Below the pieces are notes generated by a model. The model did not search any database. It was not told where the DNA came from and saw only the letters and a program-made list of their open reading frames with translations. From Leptolyngbya sp. (lineage in GTDB: Bacteria > Cyanobacteriota > Cyanobacteriia > Leptolyngbyales > Leptolyngbyaceae): DNA of 33,653 nt. The stretch is from NCBI GenBank assembly GCA_003249025.1, contig QBMH01000028.1, forward strand, positions 1 to 33,653. Reading direction: 5' to 3'. Both the position numbers and the translations under genes were made by a program. Below are positions 27,483 through 33,653 of the stretch, in pieces (position 1 is the stretch's first letter; the number at the start of each line of letters is the position of its first letter).

Positions 27483-27962
27483 CTACGCAACCATCACAGC
27501 TTGCTTTAAAGGTTGCCAACGGAAATAGCGATCGCCGCCAAGCTCCACAGCAATCTTTACTCGTGGTTCCGTAATCGGTAGGGTCGTCAAATATTCAATC
27601 TCCTGACTGGTCAAGATATGTCCCTCAATAATCCACAACAAAAGCCCTTTGGAGTCGGCAGGTAACTTCTCCAACTCATAGGAAATGATTGGCGGAATGT
27701 AATAACGGTAGCCCACCATTGCCCCAGTAACCGTACCGCACTTTTTACCTAAATGAGGGGGACGAACCCCATGAACCTCGGTTAGATAAGCAGCCACATC
27801 TCCTAATCCTCGTGCGGTGATCGTAAGAGCATTATACCCAGCAGCACGAATTCGTCGCTGGTAACGTCCTTCAAAACCGCCTTCCAGAGGAACATACAGA
27901 CCCAACGAACCATGTAGTTCTAAATCTCGGATCAACTTTTTGCCAGTTGTAATTAGCGCCAT
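27483..27962 (-). CDS. ndhN: NAD(P)H-quinone oxidoreductase subunit N
   Basis: A 159-residue peripheral subunit specific to the cyanobacterial/chloroplast NDH-1 complex, which carries cyclic electron flow and respiration at the thylakoid. Conserved blocks are MALITTGKKLIRDLELHGSL at the N-terminus, GGFEGRYQRRIRAAGYNAL, GVRPPHLGKKCGTVTGAMVG and the C-terminal LGGDRYFRWQPLKQA. An upstream in-frame TTG would add seven residues, but ATG 27962 matches the family start. Only a weak GAGAG precedes it. Confidence 0.95.
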   Translation of the reverse strand: MALITTGKKLIRDLELHGSLGLYVPLEGGFEGRYQRRIRAAGYNALTITARGLGDVAAYLTEVHGVRPPHLGKKCGTVTGAMVGYRYYIPPIISYELEKLPADSKGLLLWIIEGHILTSQEIEYLTTLPITEPRVKIAVELGGDRYFRWQPLKQAVMVA

Positions 27963-28110
27963 CGATTTCTCTCTAACTATCAAAAGTTGCTAAAACAGGT
28001 ATCCAAAGGCAACACCAATGATACTGCAATGCCTCAATTATTCGCGTATTCCATAGCAACAGTCTCTCATACCTATAAAAAAGCTCCAAGCTGAGATGAA
28101 TAGGAGTTTG

Positions 28111-28152
28111 CTATGGATGGGATAGGGAGAAGCGGTAGGTTTTTATCCATAG
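28111..28152. repeat. Inverted repeat upstream of ndhN
   Basis: CTATGGAT (28111-28118) and ATCCATAG (28145-28152) are perfectly inverted around 26 nt, in the 197-bp gap before ndhN and 8 bp past the stop of the unknown gene at 28160. It could be a weak terminator stem for that gene or an operator for ndhN. The spacing is long for either. Confidence 0.25.
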
Positions 28153-28159
28153 ATTGGAT

Positions 28160-28639
28160 TTAAACAGAAACACTTATCCCTTGTCTCAACAAGCTAACGG
28201 TTTGTGGTAAAACTCCAACCATTAAGGCAAAGGCTTCATCAGGAATTTTGGCGACGGTGTTAGCTCCAAAGTAATTGTCAAACTGATTCAAAATCATTTG
28301 TGCTCTTTGGGATGGAATGGGGTTATCAGTCAGTTGATGAGTCAACCGAATCCACTGTCGCCGAATGAGATAGGCTTTTTGACGCTCCTCTTGATCTTCA
28401 GGGCAAATTAAAGACAGTTCTCCCACAGGCAGTACCTGATGGGAATCTACATCAAAAAAGCTGCCAACTGCTGCCCCAGGACCAGCAAAGGCTGCATAGA
28501 ATTGCTTGTAAATGATTAGTCCATTTCGCCGTCTGCTATTGACCATCCAAAGCTGTCCACCAGTCAATTGGCACAGAACAAGGCTGTTGTTTTGATCTTC
28601 AGCAGAATTAGGAAAGGAGCTTGGACTTTCATGAGTCAT
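28160..28639 (-). CDS. Unrecognised protein between bciB and ndhN
   Basis: A 159-residue soluble protein that I do not recognise. There is no signal peptide or membrane helix. The first 20 residues are Ser/Asn-rich and likely disordered. The middle has LVLCQLTGGQLWMVNSRRRN, a Gly/Ala/Phe stretch AAFAGPGAAVGSFFD, then an acidic-to-basic helical region ICPEDQEERQKAYLIRRQWI. The end (about 130-156, ending MVGVLPQTVSLLRQG) could form a helix-turn-helix like pair, but this is only a resemblance. It is codirectional with bciB (116 bp upstream) and ndhN (197 bp downstream). The window gives no direct functional evidence; a cyanobacteria-restricted family is my expectation. Confidence 0.75.
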   Translation of the reverse strand: MTHESPSSFPNSAEDQNNSLVLCQLTGGQLWMVNSRRRNGLIIYKQFYAAFAGPGAAVGSFFDVDSHQVLPVGELSLICPEDQEERQKAYLIRRQWIRLTHQLTDNPIPSQRAQMILNQFDNYFGANTVAKIPDEAFALMVGVLPQTVSLLRQGISVSV

Positions 28640-28755
28640 AGGGCTGTCATCGAATCAACAAATTGCTCAACCTCCTAGAAATGGTAACTCCTTAAATCTG
28701 AAAAATAGGCATTGAAAGGGGCGATCGCGCACAATTACTTCAGTCAATTCCGGCT

Positions 28756-29952
28756 TTACTTTTTAGGTAATTTGTACTGACTGACAATTCGCTTGGCGTA
28801 TTCAGGAACATGAGCTTCTAGCTTTTCGGGATAGTGACGCTGGACATAAAGATAATTGCGAGTGAAGTGGGAGTCGATCGAAAAGCGCGCATATTCTAAG
28901 CCTTTAGGACCAATGCGCTCAATCACTACGCCCATCAGTTTGGCTGCCCACATAGGCAAAGTCACGCCCTTATCATAAGCGGGGATGCTTTGCTGAACAG
29001 CTTCTTTGCGATCGCCCTGAGACATCACCGGTTGCGTCTCGATCTGATCATTCACCAGATCCAGCATTTCCTGACCGCGATCGTTGCGAACCACAATCCA
29101 CTGCCAGCCGAAGGGTGCGCCCATATAGCCCACCACCAGATCCGCCAAAGAATTTACATAATCAAAACAACTCATGCAGGATGGGGCAAATACATCTTTG
29201 AGTTGATTAGTTTTTAAGCCAAAGAACGGCACGGTTTCGGTAGAGCCATCTTCATGTTTGAAGTGGACACGGAAGTCTTGCATGAATTCATAGGAAACCA
29301 CAGTAGAGGGCGATCGACTGGTGGTGTCCAAAAATTTCTGCAATCCAGCACGGGTGACATTATCGACACAAGGGGTTCCCAGTACATACAGCTTTTCCAA
29401 GCCTAGTTGCTTTTCTACCGTCCGCAGCGCTTGGATTTGACAACCGACTCCAATCACTAGCAGCCGCTTCATGCCCGATTGCTCAATTTGCTCTAATACC
29501 GATAAGTTGGGAGAAAGGGTCGGTTTATTCACTCGCGCCGCCAAAATTTCCTCCGGCGTGCGGGCAATCACGGGTTTAGGCTGAAAACGGTCTTGGTCAG
29601 TATTTTGCACACAGACGACTCCTTCTACCATGCCGCGAGTCAGCATTTCGATCGCAATGCTGCTAACAATCCCCGTCCACTGGGCACCCGCGATCGGCTC
29701 GGTTTTTTTGGCTGCCATCATGTCTTGATGCACGCCAAAGTACCACTCATCTTCGTTGTCTAAATCACGGCTGCGATCGTGGGCTTCTTCCTCCAGTTCT
29801 GCAATATGCTGGGTCAGAAAAGCGCAAGCATCTTTGACATAGTGAATGTAATAGGTATCGCACAGCCCACATTCGCTGCACAGTTCCTTGGCAGGGCGAC
29901 GACTGGAAGGTTTAAGAGCCTTGGCTTTTTCATGAGAATGAGTGACAGACAT
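28756..29952 (-). CDS. bciB: Ferredoxin-dependent divinyl chlorophyllide 8-vinyl reductase, FrhB family
   Basis: A 398-residue iron-sulfur flavoprotein of the coenzyme F420 hydrogenase beta-subunit family. It matches the cyanobacterial BciB/slr1923 type, which reduces the 8-vinyl group of divinyl (proto)chlorophyllide to make monovinyl chlorophyll a. The N-terminal cluster motif has Cys25, 28 and 31 (CSECGLCDTYY) and a further cysteine at 43. Other conserved cysteines are in VIGVGCQIQALR, GTPCVDNVTR and the segment FAPSCMSCFDYVNSLADLVVGYMG. Close relatives include chloroplast 7-hydroxymethyl chlorophyll a reductase, so the exact substrate is inferred from overall resemblance. Confidence 0.88.
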   Translation of the reverse strand: MSVTHSHEKAKALKPSSRRPAKELCSECGLCDTYYIHYVKDACAFLTQHIAELEEEAHDRSRDLDNEDEWYFGVHQDMMAAKKTEPIAGAQWTGIVSSIAIEMLTRGMVEGVVCVQNTDQDRFQPKPVIARTPEEILAARVNKPTLSPNLSVLEQIEQSGMKRLLVIGVGCQIQALRTVEKQLGLEKLYVLGTPCVDNVTRAGLQKFLDTTSRSPSTVVSYEFMQDFRVHFKHEDGSTETVPFFGLKTNQLKDVFAPSCMSCFDYVNSLADLVVGYMGAPFGWQWIVVRNDRGQEMLDLVNDQIETQPVMSQGDRKEAVQQSIPAYDKGVTLPMWAAKLMGVVIERIGPKGLEYARFSIDSHFTRNYLYVQRHYPEKLEAHVPEYAKRIVSQYKLPKK

Positions 29953-30552
29953 AGTTCTATGTTTTGAATTTTAAGTTTTATAAACCCTCTGGACTAGCTT
30001 CGCCAACGGGTAGCGTTGACCTAGCAAATATTCCAAGACAAAGAGGCGTTGCCGTTTTCAGAAAAGAAAATCATTTGCCGGGTTTCCAATTTCAAACTGG
30101 CATCGAAATAATGGGCGATCAAGAAAAAAGTCTAGAGCTTACTCCCACAATACCTTAGAGCAGATATTGGATACTTAAAATATGCGAAATTTGGCAGTGG
30201 AAAGCAACTGTAATGTGAATGAACCAAGCGTATTCCGTCCCTCACAAGACATCCATCACAGTATAAAATTTGCCAATTTCAGTTTAAGTTGCAGCCTATA
30301 TCAGTTGCGAAAATCTCCAAAAATTATAAAAGGGTTAGAGAAGTTTAACAGCAGCTACTTTGTATATTTCTACTCCTTTCCCTCTTCCCTTCCATACCTC
30401 TTTCCTCTTGAGATTAAAGTTAACAGCGACTAGATATACAGGAGTTTACTGAGTAAATCTTAGTGGGGCACAAAGTCTTCTGTATATTTGCTGTTTATCT
30501 GTTCGGTGGGGTGGGGCACTTTAGAGATACCACTTCGATTTACTTCATATTG
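29953..30552. other. Divergent intergenic region between bciB and the first TPR gene
   Basis: About 600 bp containing the promoters of bciB (leftward) and the TPR genes (rightward). An imperfect dyad lies at 29994-30025: CTAG at both ends and CAACG/CGTTG flanking GGTAG, resembling short palindromic repeats common in filamentous cyanobacterial genomes. Two + strand frames of 64 and 83 codons have no recognisable sequence and no ribosome site. AGGAG at about 30441 precedes a GTG (30463) that could extend the TPR frame by 30 residues, but its spacing is about 20 nt. Nothing else stands out. Confidence 0.45.
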
Positions 30553-31383
30553 ATGGCAAAGACCATGACAGATGTTCAAGAAATAGAAGTCATTTTCTTT
30601 TTTCAGAAAGGGCTGCATCTCAATAAACAGAATGACTACAGTTCTGCGATCGCCAGCTATGACGCAGTTCTGATGCGGCAACCCGATTATCCTGATGCCT
30701 GGTACAACCGAGGAAATGCCCTTTACCGATTGGGACAGTATCACGCTGCCATTACCAGCTACGATAGGGCACTCGAATATGAGCCTGGGTTTTCGGAAGC
30801 CTGGAACAATCGCGGCAGCGCTTTGGATGATTTGCACCAGTATGAAGCGGCGATCGCGAGCTACGATCAAGCCCTAAAATATCGCCCCAACTACTGTTGG
30901 GCTTGGTATAACCGAGGGATTGCCCTGCGTAATCTAGAACGTTACGACGAAGCGATTAATAGCTATGACCGTGCCATTGAATTTAAGCCTGATTACTATT
31001 GGGCATGGTATAATCGGGCACTTGCACTGAAGCAATTGGATAAACTAAAAAGCGTTGTGGCATCCTATGACAAAGCCATAGAGTTTAAGCCAGATTTTGA
31101 GGAAGCTTGGACAAATCGCGGCAATGCTCTCTATCACTTAGGCTACCTGGCAGCCGCGATCGCCAGTTACAATAAGGCTTTAACTCTAAAACCCGACAGC
31201 CCCAATACGTTTTACAATCAAGCGTGCTGCTATGCGCTTCAGGAAGAATACGATTTGGCATTTGCCAGTTTGCAACGGGCAGTTGAACTCAGCCCTCAAG
31301 AATATCGAGAAATTGCTAAAACCAATTCAGACTTTGATGGATTGCGAGCAGATGAGCGGTTTGCAAGCTTAATCAACGAGTAA
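30553..31383 (+). CDS. Tetratricopeptide repeat protein 1
   Basis: A 276-residue protein made almost wholly of seven TPR units of exactly 34 residues, each ending in a proline (residues 44, 78, 112, 146, 180, 214, 248). The consensus is AWYNRGxALxxLxxYxxAIxSYDxAL. TPR arrays are protein-protein docking scaffolds; the partner is unknown. A short C-terminal tail FDGLRADERFASLI is common in cyanobacterial TPR proteins. Start uncertain: the frame is open back to a GTG at 30463, and ATG 30565 is also possible. ATG 30553 was chosen because the upstream residues look unlike the rest. No signal peptide is seen with this start. Confidence 0.8.
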   Translation: MAKTMTDVQEIEVIFFFQKGLHLNKQNDYSSAIASYDAVLMRQPDYPDAWYNRGNALYRLGQYHAAITSYDRALEYEPGFSEAWNNRGSALDDLHQYEAAIASYDQALKYRPNYCWAWYNRGIALRNLERYDEAINSYDRAIEFKPDYYWAWYNRALALKQLDKLKSVVASYDKAIEFKPDFEEAWTNRGNALYHLGYLAAAIASYNKALTLKPDSPNTFYNQACCYALQEEYDLAFASLQRAVELSPQEYREIAKTNSDFDGLRADERFASLINE

Positions 31384-31499
31384 CTTCAAGAAATAAATTC
31401 TAAAATCGGGGGCATTCTATTAGTATAGAATTCTAATCAGTCTCTACGTAGTCAGCGCTGTTGGTGCATTGAGTTGAGTGTGAATATCTGAGAGTCCCT

Positions 31500-32318
31500 A
31501 TGAATCACAGCGAAGACTCCCAAATTTTATATAGTCATGGGCATGTCCTCCGCGAATTAGGACATCATGCTAGTGCAGTAGATAAATATGATGCGATTTT
31601 AACCGCTCAACCGCGCGATCATAGAGCATGGAATTGTCGAGGCTATGCGTTGGAAAGCGCGGGACAGTGTGAAGACGCACTGGTTAGCTTTGATCGGGCG
31701 ATCTCCCTCCAGCCCAAGTATGCCCCCGCATGGCAGGGAAGAGGAATTGTCCTGGCAAAACTGAGTCAGTATGAAGATGCCATTGTCAGTTTCAATCGGG
31801 CATTAAAGTTTCAACCAGAGGACTATCGGGCATGGCAAAACCATGGCAAAGCATTGATGGGATTGTGCCGCTATAAGGATGCAATCGCCAGTTTCGAGCA
31901 AGTGCTGACCCTCAAACCTGACAGTTACAAAGCCTGGTATAACAAGGCAGTTGCCCTAAGCTGCCTGAATCGCTACACCGAAGCGCTCACCAGCCTAAAC
32001 AATACGCTGATTATTAAGCCTAGCTGCCATTACGCCTGGAACTATCGCGGTATGGTGCTTTCTAAACTAGAGCAGTTTCAAGAATCTCTCGCCAGTTTTG
32101 ATAAATCCTTGCAGGTAAAGCCCAATAATGCCAATGCCTGGTATGGCAAAGCCTGCTCCTATGCTCTGCAAAGTAACTCAGATAGGGCGATCGAACACTT
32201 GAAGCAAGCGATCGGCTATAGCCCTTATCTCTGTCAACTGATGGCAAAGACTGATCCCAACTTCAATCGTATCCGCACTGATCCACGATTTCAAGCGCTG
32301 TTGCAGGATAAAACTTAA
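31500..32318 (+). CDS. Tetratricopeptide repeat protein 2
   Basis: A 272-residue protein with seven 34-residue TPR units, prolines at 38, 72, 106, 140, 174, 208 and 242, and a tail FNRIRTDPRFQALL that matches the tail of the preceding gene. It is a tandem paralogue of TPR protein 1, 116 bp downstream on the same strand, but well diverged (Cys- and His-richer repeats). Probably a cytoplasmic scaffold; the partner is unknown. The Shine-Dalgarno sequence is weak (GAGAG). mazG follows after 104 bp in the same direction. Confidence 0.88.
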   Translation: MNHSEDSQILYSHGHVLRELGHHASAVDKYDAILTAQPRDHRAWNCRGYALESAGQCEDALVSFDRAISLQPKYAPAWQGRGIVLAKLSQYEDAIVSFNRALKFQPEDYRAWQNHGKALMGLCRYKDAIASFEQVLTLKPDSYKAWYNKAVALSCLNRYTEALTSLNNTLIIKPSCHYAWNYRGMVLSKLEQFQESLASFDKSLQVKPNNANAWYGKACSYALQSNSDRAIEHLKQAIGYSPYLCQLMAKTDPNFNRIRTDPRFQALLQDKT

Positions 32319-32422
32319 ACAAACAGCAAAACCTCACTAGACCGCCCGAATCAGTTGCAGGGTAATGAAGTTGCTAACTGCCGCTAAAGTTAAAGCATGA
32401 AATCAATTGTGCAGGGTATGGC

Positions 32423-33259
32423 ATGGGAACTTTTGAGCAAACACCTAAACAAACCGAGATTTTGAGTGCTGTGCAGCAGTTAGTCGAAGTGGTTGCCCGG
32501 TTACGATCGCCCGATAGCGGCTGTCCGTGGGATCTTGCCCAAACTCCAGAAACCCTAATTTCCTTCGTAATTGAGGAAGCTTACGAAACCGTAGATGCCC
32601 TTCGCAGCGGTAATTCTGCTGCCATTTGTGAAGAACTTGGCGATTTGTTACTTCAAGTAGTACTCCAAGCACAGATTGCCAGCGAAACTAATCAATTCGA
32701 CCTGCAAACAGTGGCGCAAGGCATTACCGATAAGCTAATTCGACGGCATCCTCACGTATTCGGTGATGTGAAAGTGCAGAGTCTAGAGGATCTCCATCGT
32801 AACTGGGAGAGAATTAAGGCGGTAGAAGAAGGAGAAGACCCAGATATTGAGCCGCCTCTAAGCAAAAAACTAAGTCGCTATGGGAGATCGCTGCCGCCAA
32901 TCATGGCAAGCCTAAAAATCTCGCAAAAAGCAGCGGAAGCAGGCTTTGAATGGGAAACCGTAGATGGCGTATGGGATAAATTTAATGAAGAACTGACGGA
33001 ATTTAAAGACGCGATCGCCAGCGAAGATCAAGCCCATCAAGAATCTGAACTGGGCGATCTATTATTTACCATCATCAACCTGGCACGCTGGTATGACCTC
33101 GATCCCAGTGCTGCTCTCCAAGGCACCAACCACCGTTTCATTCAACGCCTACAACTGATGGAAACTGTCGCCGATCGTCCCCTGGAAAACTATACCTTGG
33201 CAGAACTAGAAACCCTTTGGCAGCAAGCAAAAGCAACATTAAGAAAGAGCGGGGAGTGA
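32423..33259 (+). CDS. mazG: Nucleoside triphosphate pyrophosphohydrolase MazG
   Basis: A 278-residue house-cleaning enzyme that hydrolyses NTPs to NMP and pyrophosphate. Two tandem MazG domains are seen. The first has LRSPDSGCPWDLAQTPETL, then the metal-binding EExxE at 51-55 and EELGD at 70-74. The second has EExxE at 189-193 and ELGD at 209-212. The N-terminal GCPWD motif and length match the full-size E. coli type. AGGG lies 6 nt before the ATG. It is the last intact gene on the right. Confidence 0.95.
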   Translation: MGTFEQTPKQTEILSAVQQLVEVVARLRSPDSGCPWDLAQTPETLISFVIEEAYETVDALRSGNSAAICEELGDLLLQVVLQAQIASETNQFDLQTVAQGITDKLIRRHPHVFGDVKVQSLEDLHRNWERIKAVEEGEDPDIEPPLSKKLSRYGRSLPPIMASLKISQKAAEAGFEWETVDGVWDKFNEELTEFKDAIASEDQAHQESELGDLLFTIINLARWYDLDPSAALQGTNHRFIQRLQLMETVADRPLENYTLAELETLWQQAKATLRKSGE

Positions 33260-33267
33260 GGATTTAA

Positions 33268-33653
33268 GATGAGGAGTGCGATCGCAACGATTGGTTTCCC
33301 ACCTTTTATGAAACCGTTCCTGATCAATTGCCCTTGTATCAATTCGCAGGTTTTAGCCATGTCCAAATTGGTAAAGATGCCATCATTGACCTGACTACTT
33401 TTAACTTAAAAGGCAAAGCAAATCAAAATCTGCGGACTGCCATCAATCGCTAACAAAGACTGGATATCGCGTTGAGGTGTTTGAGCCACCCATTAGCGAT
33501 GAATTGATTGCTCAGCTTAAAACAGTGAGTGATGAAGCACCAATTTAAAGAAAGAATTCAACCCCGCTGGGAACCCCGCTATCTGGTTTTTCTCAGCCTT
33601 ACCCACTTACGGTTCGCTCATTTTCAGGGTGGCTCGTCAGATTGTGGCCCAAG
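33268..33653 (+). pseudogene. Decayed remnant of a DUF2156/MprF-type (lysyl-phosphatidylglycerol synthase C-terminal) gene
   Basis: Three neighbouring pieces read as one broken protein. Piece 1 (to 33450) contains YQFAGFSHVQIGKDAIIDLT and FNLKGKANQNLRTAINR, then TAA. Piece 2, shifted by one base (33453-33548), reads TKTGYRVEVFEPPISDELI and ends API-stop. Piece 3 (from about 33532, another frame) reads KERIQPRWEPRYLVF, like the family's C-terminal KFxPRWEPRYLVYP. Restoring one C after 33450 (CGC CTA ACA) rejoins pieces 1 and 2. About 100 residues expected between pieces 2 and 3, and the N-terminal part, are missing. Intact relatives transfer amino acids to phosphatidylglycerol or belong to that acyltransferase fold. 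The family call is from memory of its motifs. Confidence 0.65.

Noticed and set aside
30182-30433. An 83-codon plus-strand frame before the first TPR gene
   Set aside because: Low-complexity Phe/Ser-rich product, no ribosome site, and no family resemblance; most likely chance.
1-33653. CRISPR array, tRNA, rRNA, integrase or phage genes
   Set aside because: No regularly spaced repeats, cloverleaf sequences, rRNA signatures or recombinase motifs were noticed on reading the window.

Overview
The window is a stretch of cyanobacterial chromosome. The evidence is the many GCGATCGC (HIP1-type) octamers, the merged S10-spc-alpha ribosomal cluster lacking rpsJ, rpsN and rpmD, and several genes confined to oxygenic phototrophs: ldpA, ndhN, a BciB-type divinyl chlorophyllide reductase, a PSII-type S4-domain protein and a Ycf45-like ATPase. 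The genus cannot be fixed from sequence alone.

Layout. 1-135: a strong rightward terminator for a gene lying off the left edge. 136-1560 (-): NADP isocitrate dehydrogenase. 1936-2598 (+): a NarL-type response regulator that ends one base from the end of a leftward efflux pair, 2599-5240 (-), made of a MacB/FtsX-type permease and an HlyD-type adaptor with no ATPase gene beside them. 5422-23568 (-): 32 leftward genes with short gaps and several 1-base overlaps, running rplC, rplD, rplW, rplB, rpsS, rplV, rpsC, rplP, rpmC, rpsQ, rplN, rplX, rplE, rpsH, rplF, rplR, rpsE, rplO, secY, adk, infA, rpmJ, rpsM, rpsK, rpoA, rplQ, truA, rplM, rpsI, rpmE, prfA, S4-domain gene. Together they supply ribosome assembly, translation initiation and termination, RNA polymerase alpha, tRNA modification, protein export and adenylate balance. 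23977-25842 (-): Ycf45-like AAA/R3H protein. 26021-29952 (-): ldpA, ndhN, an unrecognised gene and bciB, a neighbourhood linked to photosynthetic redox, the clock and chlorophyll. 30553-32318 (+): two tandem seven-repeat TPR proteins. 32423-33259 (+): mazG. 33268-33653 (+): decayed remains of a lysylphosphatidylglycerol-synthase-like gene.

Most of the window is conserved housekeeping DNA, and I do not see a clear new multi-gene system. The best leads are non-coding: two hairpins in the leader of the S10 cluster, a nested inverted repeat just beyond the Ycf45-like gene, and a perfect 20-bp palindrome between ndhN and ldpA. Others are the infA start codon (TTG), the adaptor/permease pair without an ATPase, the unknown gene between ndhN and bciB, and the pseudogene at the right edge. 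No tRNA, rRNA, CRISPR array or transposase gene was seen. Several starts were moved downstream of the longest open frame, using family alignment from memory and Shine-Dalgarno spacing; each case is stated in its entry.
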